Part shown: in pieces, positions 23,095 through 32,422 of the stretch
How the letters are laid out: each line of letters starts with the position of its first letter
Numbering within the stretch: the first letter of the stretch is position 1
Assembly: GCA_000277445.1 (NCBI GenBank)
Contig: AJWJ01000177.1
Span: 1 to 41,236 of the forward strand
Direction: 5' to 3'
DNA from: Polysphondylium violaceum
Lineage: Eukaryota; Evosea; Eumycetozoa; Dictyosteliales; Dictyosteliaceae
DNA length: 41,236 bases
Translations under genes and position numbers: made by a program
The notes under the pieces: generated by a model
What the model was told of the DNA's origin: nothing
The model's database searches: none
What the model saw: the letters and a program-made list of their open reading frames with translations, nothing else

Positions 23095-24762
23095 ATGTGG
23101 GCACCAGAAGAAGATCTTAAACAACCATTATTAAATGGTAAAGACAGTGGTAGCAGTAACGGTTTCTCTCAACAACCAAAAGTAAAGACAGAAAGAAAAT
23201 GCAATGATATCTTGTTTCTTATTTTGTTTTTAGGTGTTATTGCTGGTATGGGAGTTGTATCAGGTATTGCCTATAAGAGAGGTGATCCATCTATACTTCT
23301 TCCACAAAATGAAATTGCCAATCACATCAAGAATTCAACAGAGAGTTTTGTTATTTCTAAACTTGAAAATGCTGTAGCTCAAATGAGAAAAGATAAAGAT
23401 ATCTTGATCTACTCTGTCATTCTAGCAGTGGTTTTAGGTGCTGTGTGGATTGAATTATTAAAGACATTTACTAGATTTTTCATTTACTTTACTCTATGTC
23501 TTGGTGTTGCTTTAGTTGCTGTACTTGGTATCTTATTTGTAGGTTTAGGTCGTAAAGAATCTAGTGAAAGGTAATTTATTATTTATATAGTTAAGATATC
23601 ATAACATAAACATACTAATAACAATAATAAACAATTATATAGTACACAAATTGTTGGATTTTGTTTAATTGCATCAACTATATTATTAATTTGTGTTATA
23701 GTTTATCTTAGAAAATCAATTGATCTCACATGTGCAATGTTTACAGAAACATGTAGAGGTGTACAAAGAAGTCCATCTGTATTTATTGTTGCTGGTATTG
23801 TTGTTTTAGCTTTTGTTGGATTTTTAGCTTATTGGACATCATCATTTGTCTACTTATTTAGTATCCCAGGTCACACTGTCAATCCATTTAACGAAAACTC
23901 TTCTGCTGATATTAATCTTGCTGGAAGTGGTAGTGCCTCTCAAAATGGTACCACTACCTCTGTTTTCAACACCAAGATTAGAAATCTCATGTACTTTATG
24001 ATCTTTGGTTTCTGTTGGGTCACTGCATTTATCAGTGCCGTTTTCCAACATACTGTTGCAGGTACTGTATCTCATTGGTACTTTAGCCGTAATCCATCTG
24101 GCGAGACTGACGTCGGTTCCTCTAATGCCTTTGGCTCATTGGGCAAGGCCTTGACCACCTCTTTGGGTAGTTTGGCATTTGGCAGTTTGATCATTGGCTT
24201 TATCGAGTTTATGCAATTCATTTTACAAGTGTGCAAAAACACCAACTCTTCCAACAAGTTGGTTGTGTTGGTTGTCTCTTGCATCCAATGTATTGTTGGC
24301 TGCATTGAAGCTATTGTTAGATGGATCAACAAGTTTGGTTACATCTATGTTGCCATGCACGGCACCAGCTTCTGTACCTCTACCAGAACATGCTTTGACT
24401 TGATCTCCAGAAACATGTTTTCTGCCATTGTCATGGACTTTATCGGTTCTTTTGTATTATTATTGGGTAAGATTTTGGGATCTGCTGCATCTGCACTCTT
24501 TACCACTGGTCTTTTGTATGGTTTGGGCAGATCATTGAATCCAATTACCATTGGTTTGTCTGCCTTGTTTGCATTTTGTATTTTCAATCTTTTCACCCAC
24601 ATCATTGGTATTGGTACCGATACTATTTTTGTTTGTTATTTGGAAGATTTGGAAACCAATGGTCCAAACAACCTCTACATCAGTCCAGATCTCCATGATC
24701 TTCTTCAAGAAAAAGCCTCCAAATCAAATGAAGGAAACAACAACAAATCTTCAAATGTTTAA
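23095..24762 (+). CDS. slc44: Choline transporter-like protein (CTL/SLC44 family)
   Basis: Two exons, 23095-23570 and 23643-24762, with a 72-nt phase-2 intron, 531 aa. This is a polytopic membrane protein: a cytosolic N-terminus ending in 'KTERKCNDILF' is followed by a first helix, a long luminal or extracellular loop with N-glycosylation sequons (residues about 62-105), and then roughly nine further hydrophobic segments. The SLC44 core is visible: the CWV motif in 'FGFCWVTAF', followed by 'VAGTVSHWYFSR', and the C-terminal 'FGYIYVAMHGTSFCTSTRTCFDLISRN' block with a conserved late 'CYLEDLETN'. CTL proteins move choline or ethanolamine across the plasma membrane or mitochondrial membranes; substrate here is by family only. 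The C-terminal tail is Lys/Asn-rich and cytosolic. Confidence 0.93.
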
Positions 24763-25125
24763 AAAACATTTTTTTTTATTTGAAAAAACCACCTATTCGT
24801 TCTTTGAAAAAAAAAAAAGACTCTTTTTTTTTATTTTATTTTTATTAATAATTGTTCTATTCTTTCTATTCAATGTCTATCTCTTTTTATTATTACAAAT
24901 AATAAATTATTATTAAAAATATAATACATATAATTCCAAATTGCTTTTTGTGTAGAAATCAAAGTTATTTGTCCTCAAACATCTGGATTCGTTTCTTCTT
25001 AGCACGTTTTTTTAAAATTTTTTTTTTGTAATTTTTTTTTTTTTTTTCGTCGTTTTTTTCCAAATTTTAAATTGAGCCTGCTGCCATTCCCTAAAATCTT
25101 CACCATCATCACCATTCGATAGATA
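24763..25125. other. Non-coding interval
   Basis: This 363-bp stretch is dominated by T runs (24800-24850, 25010-25050) between two rightward genes. A T run followed by a short C/T-rich leader directly before the ATG at 25126 fits a dictyostelid core promoter. No gene is visible. Confidence 0.55.
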
Positions 25126-27868
25126 ATGACGATACAGAGTCCTGATAAAAAAGAATTGAATAAAATAAATATCAATGATGATGGAGAAATAGAAGATGGC
25201 CAGTTGGATAAAAAAATACCAAATATGAATAATAATAACAAGGATAATAGTGATAATAGTGACAATAGTAATAATAACAATAAAAGTAATGGCAACTCTG
25301 ATATAAAAGATAATGGTGACAATAGTAACAACAACAATAGTATTCAACAAGAAAAGGAAAAAGAAAAGGAAAAGGGTGGAATTATAATCTTGAGTGCACC
25401 TGACAATGCTATAATGGAGCAACAACAATCACCAATTAATAATAATAATAATAATAATAATGGTAATGGTAATTTAACAACAAGTGGAAATAGTATTATA
25501 ACTTATACACAACCAAATATTGAATCGATACCCTATCCTTCAATTGTTGGCGATAGATTGTATATGCCATTGGCATATTCTGATCCTAAAAAGGAAGAGT
25601 TGGATTTCGAAGAATCACTGAGAGATTATAAAAACTTTAAGGAAAAGAAAAAGTACAATGACGACTATAGAAGTAGATCGAGATCAAGATCAAGAAGTAG
25701 ATCACCCTATTATAGCAGCAGGAGTAAGAGATCCTCCAATAGAAGATCAAATAGAAGTTACAGTCGATCAACTAGTTATAGTCGATCAAGATCAAGATCA
25801 AAGAGAAGAAGTAGCTATAGCAGTAGATCAAGAAGCTATAGCAGTGATAGCAGCAGAAGCAGAAGTTATAGCAGATCGAGAAGCTACAGTAGTGATAGTA
25901 GCAGAAGTTACAGTAGATCGAGAAGTTACTCTAGCGATGATAGTTATAGTAGATCAAGAAGAACAACAAGAGGTAGAGGATCAAGATCATCGTATAGAAG
26001 AAGCAGTCGATATCATAGTTCATCCTCCTCATCCTCATCCTCAAGAAGTAGATCAAGATCATCGAGAAGAAAGAGTAGTAGTAGCAGCAGCAATAGTAAA
26101 AGATCATCGTACAGTAGCAAAAGATCAAGAAGCTATAGTAGAAGCTATAGTAGATCAAGAAGTAGATCAAGAGACAATAAAAAGAGCTATAAAAGAAGTA
26201 GATCAAGTTCTCAATCAACCTCTTCCTCTCGATCGCCAAGAAGAAAGAAATCAAATGAAAAAACTAGTAGTAGCAGTAGTACTGCTAGAAATGGTAAATC
26301 ATCATCATCATCATCATCAAGCTCTAAAGACAATAGAAGATCAAGTAAGAGTAGAAGCAAAAGTAGAGAAAGAGCTAAATCAAAGTACTCTTCTTCCTCT
26401 TCCTCCTCTTCAATAGCCACCAATGGCAACTCTTCATCATCATCATCTCTATCTAAAAAATCAACAACAACACCAAACTCTACTATATCATCAACAACCA
26501 CAACACCAATTATGTCATCTTCTCAACTCATTAGCAATTATAATGAGAATAAAAAATCAAGCATTCCAGATCTAAGTCTGGTATCAAATCAATACAACAA
26601 ATACCATGTAAATATTCCCAAAAAATCAATGTTAAGCTCAAGTGGTTCATGGTCCAATACCAATACCCATACCAACAGCAACAACAACAATAACAATAAC
26701 AATAACAAAATTTATTCAAACCAAAAAATGTTTTTATTAGTTGATATCGATCATACTTTACTCCATTCAACAAAAGGTAAGCATCATACACAAACAGAGA
26801 TGAATCTATATATACCGGAATATTCTAATACATTATTCACATATATAGATCCAAAAGCAGAAAGATATGTAAAAGATAATTCAATTATTAAACTATTTAT
26901 TGAAGAAACAAATGAAACTTTTTATATTAAACTAAGACCTCATGTATCAGAATTCCTTTCATCACTTTCATCCCTTTATAATATTTATCTCTATTCTTTT
27001 CATTCAAAATATTGTAAGTATCTCTATACAGTATACAAACGTATTTAGAGGTTGATTGTGTTAACACGACGATAATGTATTTGTAGATGTTGAAAAAATA
27101 GCCAATCTATTGGACCCCAATCATAGCATATTCACTAGAATCATCCATAAAGAAATCATTGGCGCCATGATTGACATCCAATTGCCCTCACCCAACAAAC
27201 CCTACATTGTGTTTAATTCGGCCAATTTGTCCAAAGTGTTTAAACAAATTGATAATCCCAACCGATTGATTGTCGTCGACGATCGTGAGGATATTTGGAG
27301 AAACTATCAAGACAATTTGGTGCTGGTTGACAGCTTTCATTACTTTGACAAAGACATCCAGGACTACTCCTCGACCTACCAGTACCCATTCTCGTTTCAA
27401 GAGCTCTCCAAAACCTATCCCTTCCCCACCCACGAGCCAACCATACCCTACTTGGAGATCTTTTCCCGTCTGCTCTCGCTCATCCAAGCCGAGTTTATAT
27501 CGCGCGAGACCGTCGAGCCCCTCCTCCACGTCAAAGACATCTTGTCAGAGATACAAGGCAGCGTGTTGATGGAGTGCAACATTGTGTTTAGTGGTATCTT
27601 TCCCAAACAAATCGAGTCCAACAAATTGTGTCACACCCGTGTCTACAAGATAACAGAGTCATTTGGTGCAAAGATCCAAGCAGACATTGACGACACCACC
27701 ACTCATTTAATATTTATCAAAGAAGGCACATCCAAAGTGCAACAAGCCCTTAGAAAAGGTATCAAAGTCGTTCACTTTGCTTGGCTAAGAGACTCTGTTC
27801 ATCATTGGGAGAGAATGAATGAAGATGATTATTCAATTAATAGTTATTTATCAAAAACAAATAAATAA
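25126..27868 (+). CDS. fcp1: FCP1-type RNA polymerase II CTD phosphatase with RS-rich N-terminal region and BRCT domain
   Basis: Two exons, 25126-27013 and 27087-27868, with a 73-nt phase-1 intron that interrupts the catalytic domain, 889 aa. The FCP1 homology domain begins near residue 535. It has the HAD-type DxDxT nucleophile motif DIDHT (Asp540, Asp542), 'YIKLRPHVSEFL', 'VEKIANLLDP', and the second acidic pair in 'LIVVDDREDIW' (about 694-695). A BRCT domain (about 789-875; 'THLIFI', 'HFAWLRDSV') closes the protein, as in FCP1 proteins that dephosphorylate Ser2/Ser5 of the Pol II CTD. Unusually, about residues 179-420 form a long Arg-Ser dipeptide-rich region like that of SR splicing factors. 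It is preceded by poly-Asn. Exon 2 is visibly more GC-rich than exon 1. Nuclear location is expected. Confidence 0.92.
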
Positions 27869-28317
27869 ATTTTATTTTATTTTTATATTAAATATATAGA
27901 TATATATATTATCTGTTTTTATCTATCTCTGTTTATCTGTATCAATTATATACATACTATTCATCATTATTCTAGAAGCTGTTGAAATCACAATTTTGGA
28001 GATTATTGTAATTTAATTTTTTGCAAAAACTAAAACTGGTGAGCAAAAATTACTCCATCAATTTCACGGAATTGCAAATTTATGACGAAAAAAAAATTTA
28101 GAAATAAAAATTAAAAAAAAATCGATACAATTTGTGTGTATATATTTGCATACAATTTTTACAAATTACATATTTTTACATTTTAGTGCGAATGTGTTTT
28201 AAAACAATAACGACGATAAAAATCATACCCACATTCATTATTATATATACATATTAGCATATTACATTCACATACTTTATACCTATCCCCTCCTTTAAAT
28301 ACACAAAAACAGACAAA
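27869..28317. other. Non-coding interval
   Basis: This 449-bp AT-rich stretch holds the 3' flank of the CTD phosphatase and the nicotinamidase promoter, with TA-rich repeats at 27895-27915 and A runs near 28088 and 28115. No gene is visible. Confidence 0.55.
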
Positions 28318-29026
28318 ATGTCTTGTTTATTAATTATAGATGTTCAAAATGATTTTATGCAAGGAGGATCATTACAGGTATCTGATTCAATGGATATACT
28401 CAAACCAATCAATACACTTAGAAAACAACACAACAATTTATTTGATTTAATAGTTTTATCACAGGATTGGCATCCTTTTAATCACATGTCTTTTGCATCA
28501 AATCATGCAAATAAAAAAGTGTTTGATACTATAAATCTAAATGGTTCAAATCAAATATTATGGCCTGTATGTATAAATATTAATCAATAGCTCTCACATT
28601 TTACATATTTACTAACAACACAATCTTAATATTAAACAATAGAATCATTGTGTTCAAGAGAGTTTTGGAAGTGAAATTCATAAAGGATTACATAGAGAAA
28701 AAAGTGATATTATAATTAAAAAGGGTACTAATCCCACTATAGATAGCTACTCTGCATTTATGGATAACGATAAAAAACATAAAACCGAATTGGAGTCAAT
28801 TTTAAAGAAAAACAATATAACCACAGTGTATATATGTGGATTGGCAACAGATTATTGTGTGTATTACTCGTGTCTGGATGCAGCCTCATTAGGTTTTAAA
28901 ACTTATTTTCTTCAAGATGCCTCAAAAGGTGTTTCTAAAGATACCACTGCAAAGGCAATAGAAAATATGATTAAATATAATATAAAAGTAATTAAAACTA
29001 CTGATTTATGTAAAAACGAAAATTAA
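28318..29026 (+). CDS. pncA: Nicotinamidase (isochorismatase-like hydrolase)
   Basis: Two exons, 28318-28566 and 28643-29026, with a 76-nt phase-0 intron, 210 aa. It hydrolyses nicotinamide to nicotinic acid and ammonia, feeding the Preiss-Handler route to NAD; metazoan animals with NAMPT often lack it. The catalytic triad is visible: Asp8 (LLIIDVQNDF), Lys109 or Lys110 (IIIKKGTNP) and Cys155 (GLATDYCV). Metal ligands are Asp50 and His52 (SQDWHP) and His85, which falls two codons after the splice junction (WP|NHC). The intact DWHP...HC arrangement supports the junction. Length fits PncA/Pnc1 enzymes (about 200-215 aa). No targeting signal, so cytosolic. Confidence 0.94.
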
Positions 29027-29196
29027 ATATGTACGCCTCGACAAACACACATGTAAATAGATCAACCGAAAACCCAAATTGTAAATTAAAGTACGACCTT
29101 GTAAATAAACCCATATTAGAATTATATAGTTAATTCTTAATTTCGATAAATAGAAATAGCTTTTATTATTATTATTATTTTTATTTATTCATAAAC

Positions 29197-29433
29197 ATGA
29201 TTATTAAACAAAAGCATTTAAAACTCACCTTGATATTCTGTTTCTGGTTGGAGCCTATATTAATCAATAGGGAATATTCAACAACCTCAACACCATTCCT
29301 TTATCCAATAGAAAATAAACCATTTCAAAAATGGATTGACTTATTCAACAAAGAAACCAAACATGTTGAAGACAAGCTTGATAAAGCTATTGATGATTTA
29401 AATAGTGTTACCGATAGAGAAATTAGGCCTTAA
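29197..29433 (+). CDS. Possible small protein, 78 aa
   Basis: An ATG-initiated frame follows the good dictyostelid start context 'CATAAACATG'. The N-terminal 35 residues are basic and hydrophobic (LKLTLIFCFWLEPILI), suitable for a signal or mitochondrial presequence. The remainder is acidic and helical (KWIDLFNKETKHVEDKLDKA). Codon use is like that of neighbouring genes, unlike the Phe/Leu/Lys junk frames elsewhere. I do not recognise it, it has no detectable domain, and it may be a remnant of something longer. Confidence 0.4.
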   Translation: MIIKQKHLKLTLIFCFWLEPILINREYSTTSTPFLYPIENKPFQKWIDLFNKETKHVEDKLDKAIDDLNSVTDREIRP

Positions 29434-29748
29434 CTAAAACTGATATGATAATGGTTTGGGCTCATTGAATAGAACCATATGGTTTGGTAAAAATGAATGC
29501 ATCAATACCAAATCATACAAATTCAAATAATACTGTTAAAATGATCTTTCCCCGATTGATTCCTGATAGCCCTAGGGAACATCTCCCTAGTATTTGGCAT
29601 CTAGTTTGTGAAAATCTTTAAAATTTAGTTTTGTAAATAAAATATAGATTAAAAAAGTGTAAAGATACATATCATTATGAATGTTGCTATCATCATCGCT
29701 CATCACTACTATCACTATCATTTATATACTAAACTAATTACTTATTAT
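29434..29748. other. Non-coding interval with short hairpin
   Basis: This is 315 bp between the small ORF and the 3' end of the phosphate carrier gene. It contains a perfect 7-bp stem with 5-nt loop: CTAGGGA (29572-29578) and TCCCTAG (29584-29590). An imperfect inverted repeat around 29479-29510 (TTTGGTA / TACCAAA) is also present. Function unknown. Confidence 0.5.
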
Positions 29749-30654
29749 TTATTTATATAAAAGTTTAATACCATCGTAAATTACAAATTGAACAGTTACC
29801 AATGTAGTAACCATTACACATCTAGCTTCAACACCTAAAAATAGACCACGTACACCAAGTCTTTTAATAATGTTACCGATGGCTCTAGTCACACCACCAT
29901 CTGTTTTCTCTTGATTGATTTTAGAGAGAATAGTATCGGCTGGATGAGAAACGATAGAGGCAACAACACCAGATACAGCACCGGTACCAAGAATAACGCC
30001 AAACTTTTGACCATCACTGAGTTGATCCTTGGTGATGCTTCTTGATTGTTTCAAGTATTTATAGAAATATTCGTTGGCAAGCTCATAGGTGACAAATTGA
30101 GAGGCTGTGTAGGGCACCTGTTTGAGAATGATGGGTGTGAGACCTTTGTACAAACCCTTGAATCCCTCTTGACTGTGAATCTTTCTGATGGCACCAACAA
30201 ATCCAGGTGCAAATTTAGGATCAGATACCTGTCTGATTCTTGTGGCTTCAAATGGACACAAAGCAATGTCACCAATAGTTTCAGCAATAGCTGATGCAGT
30301 GACCCAGATAGGAATACGATAGGTGGCTGCATCCTCTGGTGAAAAAAAGGATGAGAATTTCTTTTTAAACACTTCGTATAAACCAAATTTAAAGAAACCT
30401 TGGACTGCATAACCGATAGTGGTTGCACCTAAACCCTGTAACAACATACCAGCACCCTCCTCCTTGATAATAGTCTTCATACCTTGAACCATACCTCTAT
30501 TGTATTTAACTGGATCTGTTTGAAGTCTAGTTTTAACCACATCCATTGGTACTACAACAACATGTGTAAAGCAGCATCCCAATGCTCCACCCATACCACA
30601 TTTGATGAAATGTTGTAAATTAAATGCACCATTATTATTTGTTGTTGTTGTCAT
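29749..30654 (-). CDS. Mitochondrial phosphate carrier (SLC25A3/PiC-like)
   Basis: A single exon from ATG at 30654-30652, 301 aa. Three tandem carrier repeats carry the Px[D/E]xx[K/R] signatures: PMDVVKTR, PFEATRIR and PADTILSK (the last with Ser-Lys, as in phosphate carriers). Characteristic PiC strings are present: 'GGALGCCFTHVVVVPMDVVK' in repeat 1, 'GYAVQGFFKFGLYEVFK' at the end of it, and 'LKQVPYTASQFVTYEL' in repeat 2. Six membrane helices are expected in the inner mitochondrial membrane, exchanging phosphate with H+ or OH-. No cleavable presequence is apparent, only a short Thr/Asn-rich start. The copper/phosphate carrier Pic2 type is the main alternative within the same subfamily. Confidence 0.93.
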   Translation of the reverse strand: MTTTTNNNGAFNLQHFIKCGMGGALGCCFTHVVVVPMDVVKTRLQTDPVKYNRGMVQGMKTIIKEEGAGMLLQGLGATTIGYAVQGFFKFGLYEVFKKKFSSFFSPEDAATYRIPIWVTASAIAETIGDIALCPFEATRIRQVSDPKFAPGFVGAIRKIHSQEGFKGLYKGLTPIILKQVPYTASQFVTYELANEYFYKYLKQSRSITKDQLSDGQKFGVILGTGAVSGVVASIVSHPADTILSKINQEKTDGGVTRAIGNIIKRLGVRGLFLGVEARCVMVTTLVTVQFVIYDGIKLLYK

Positions 30655-31276
30655 TTTATTATTCTATTACTACTATATTTATTGCAACTATTACTATTAC
30701 TGTTACTGTTGTGATAACAATAATAATATGTAATGATAAAAACTTTTAATATCCTTTAAACACTCGTGTGTGGTGTGTATATGTGTAATAAATAAATAAA
30801 AAGAAATAAACAAAAATTTGTTTCTCTTTTTTGATGTGTGTGGTTAAAATTATAAAAGATCTCTTTAATAACAAATATTATTATAATCTAATCTTGTTAT
30901 TTTGTATATGTATCTGTTTTATCTTTGACCAAAAGAAAAAAAAATGACAAATGATGAATTTAACGATAAATTTTTTGAATCTTCGTTTTTGGTGAATTCA
31001 CAGCAGCGACGAAAGTGGTGTGATGGGATTTTATTTTTTTTATTTTTTTTTATTTTTTTGAAATTTCAAAATCTTTTGATCAACATCATCATATGTACCT
31101 GTACATTTTATATTTTGATCAATTTGGTAAACAATGGCGATATCTTCGGCTTTGAATCAATTAATATATAAAATTAATTTTCAGACCACTTCTTCTTTAG
31201 GCTTTGATCACAGAGGAAAGTTTAATATGAGATTTGAATAGAAAATAAAAGCATTTCAAGGAATAGTAATAGCAAT
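30655..31276. other. Non-coding interval upstream of phosphate carrier gene
   Basis: This 622-bp AT-rich stretch holds the promoter of the leftward phosphate-carrier gene. A 75-codon frame at 30944-31171 begins with a fair start context but becomes a Phe/Leu-rich translation of T runs after about 25 codons, so I do not call it. A fragment of the palindrome described next (AATAGAAAATAAAAGC) lies at about 31238-31253. Confidence 0.5.
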
Positions 31277-31351
31277 GGAAGTATCTCAGACTTGAAATTA
31301 GAAATAGAAAATAAAAGCTTTTATTTTCTATTTCAAGTCTTAGACGCTTCC
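31277..31351. repeat. Nested inverted repeat / near-perfect palindrome
   Basis: The core is a perfect 32-bp palindrome at 31302-31333 (left half AAATAGAAAATAAAAG, right half its exact complement with no loop). It is flanked by outer arms 31277-31294 and 31334-31351 that are complementary at 15 of 18 positions. A 7-nt insert (31295-31301) is present only on the left. The whole can fold into a long hairpin. It may be a small foldback element or a hairpin-RNA source; no terminal target-site duplication was identified. Confidence 0.8.
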
Positions 31352-31558
31352 TTTAAACAAAAAATAGTGTATTTAGATTGGGATTGGAGCTTTTAACGAG
31401 TTATGGATTTTATTATGAGAACATTACTTTCTATATGTTGTATTTGCGATTAAAGTTTATCTTTGTCATAACATCAAGGAGCATTACATATGCAAAATCC
31501 TCAAATTTTATTTTCCCTCAAATAAAAGAAGAACTTCGGTCGGGATTATTAAATATTT

Positions 31559-31597
31559 TTTTTCATTTTTTTTTTCATTTTTTTTTCATTTTTTTTT
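31559..31597 (+). repeat. T-rich tandem repeat with CA interruptions
   Basis: Long T runs are interrupted by CA at 31564, 31576 and 31587, giving an 11-12 bp period. It lies just upstream of the proposed start region of the snoRNA host transcript and could be part of its promoter. Confidence 0.6.
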
Positions 31598-31715
31598 AAA
31601 AACATTTTTGGCTCTTTTTCAAAAAAAACGATGAATAAAAACCGAAAAAATGTGCCTGATTTCTCATCATTATCCAAGTTTTGAGGTATGTAGCATTCTA
31701 GTAATATAGTAGTAT

Positions 31716-31815
31716 AATATAGAAAAAGATGATGAAGTAAATCTATACTCAGCTCTCTGATTTCAAGTGATTACTCAATAGTTTTCTCACGACAGTCTTC
31801 TGACATTTCTATATT
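31716..31815 (+). ncRNA. Box C/D snoRNA, copy 1 (predicted guide for 28S positions of yeast snR73/snR69)
   Basis: C box ATGATGA 31729-31735, D' CTGA 31757-31760, C' GTGATTA 31767-31773, D CTGA 31800-31803. The terminal stem is perfect over 10 bp: AATATAGAAA (31716-31725) with TTTCTATATT (31806-31815). The sequence before D (TCTCACGACAGTCT) is complementary to the universally conserved 28S segment AGACCGUCGUGAGA except for one A opposite C in the yeast/human sequence. The fifth base before D selects the C equivalent to yeast Cm2959, guided by snR73 (human SNORD35 family). The sequence before D' fits GAGCUGGGU just upstream, selecting the equivalent of yeast Cm2948 (snR69), with a G-U pair and one internal mismatch. 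It directs 2'-O-methylation by the fibrillarin complex in the nucleolus. Confidence 0.9.
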
Positions 31816-32014
31816 ATATTTAAATATACTATATTATTGTAATATTTGTGATTTTATCCAATCCGTATACTAATAGCTGAATATTCATTTATAATATCTA
31901 GATTATTGTTTATCCCCTGAGTTTTAGTTTCTGTTGAGTCTTTTGATAGTCTAGCCTCTTGAGCATTTTCTAATTGGTAAGTTTTATTTTAACAAATAGT
32001 CTTTCTCTTGGTCA

Positions 32015-32109
32015 ATGAATAAAGATGATGAAGTAAATCTATACTCAGCTCTCTGATTTCAAGTGATTACTCAATAGTTTTCTCACGACAGTCTTCTGAC
32101 ATTATTCAT
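32015..32109 (+). ncRNA. Box C/D snoRNA, copy 2 (same guides as copy 1, different terminal stem)
   Basis: It is identical to copy 1 over 83 nt (32021-32103 versus 31725-31807), including all boxes and both guides: C 32025-32031, D' 32053-32056, C' 32063-32069, D 32096-32099. The flanking sequence differs completely but still forms a perfect stem: ATGAATAA (32015-32022) with TTATTCAT (32102-32109). Loss of flank identity with stem complementarity kept on both sides is what selection on a snoRNA kink-turn stem would produce. It should methylate the same 28S sites as copy 1. Confidence 0.9.
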
Positions 32110-32231
32110 CCAAAAGAAAGATTATCTAATAATTTATCTTTTAAATAATATACTAATGATATTATCATTATACTATAGAGTTTTTATTTATAATTTCATC
32201 ATAACATTTCTTTTTTATATAGGTACATTTT

Positions 32232-32253
32232 TTTAGTAGTGATCACTACTAAA
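32232..32253. repeat. Perfect 22-bp palindrome
   Basis: TTTAGTAGTGA is followed immediately by its exact complement, centred on GATC at 32241-32244. It lies in a proposed host-gene exon between snoRNAs 2 and 3. It could be a dyad protein-binding site or a short RNA hairpin; no partner sequence is known. Confidence 0.75.
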
Positions 32254-32314
32254 CCACTTTATTTCTCTTTAAAAAAGGTAAATATATATTAATACTCTTT
32301 GTACTGTGACTGTT

Positions 32315-32422
32315 GATAGATTGGTTTCAATGATGAATATCGGACACTATTGAATTTCTTTGAGAATGACATAATCGATTTCGCGTTATCTAATATTTTC
32401 CTCTGACTTTTTCCAATCTATC
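32315..32422 (+). ncRNA. Box C/D snoRNA 3, partly matched to 28S rRNA
   Basis: C box ATGATGA 32330-32336, D box CTGA 32403-32406, and a perfect 10-bp terminal stem GATAGATTGG (32315-32324) with CCAATCTATC (32413-32422). A D' box is probably TTGA near 32360, with C' ATGACAT a few bases on. The sequence before that D' contains ATTGAATTTCT, an 11-nt perfect complement of the conserved 28S segment AGAAAUUCAAU in domain IV, near the yeast Am2220 site. The exact methylated base depends on the D' position and is not settled. The guide before D (ATCTAATATTTTCCT) matches no rRNA or snRNA site I can recall. Confidence 0.82.

Noticed and set aside
25658-26416. 252-codon frame rich in Asp, Val, Glu and Gln overlapping the CTD phosphatase
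   Set aside because: It is the +1 frame of the Arg-Ser repeat region, so its regular composition is a by-product of the repeat.
30944-31171. 75-codon frame with good start context
   Set aside because: Only the first 25 codons look coding; the rest translates T runs into Phe/Leu. No splice donor offers a better continuation.
31965-32222. Acceptor at 32222 for snoRNA host intron 2
   Set aside because: It has a good pyrimidine tract but lies 65 nt from the TACTAAT motif, whereas 32178 matches the 25-33 nt distance in the other two introns; kept only as an alternative.
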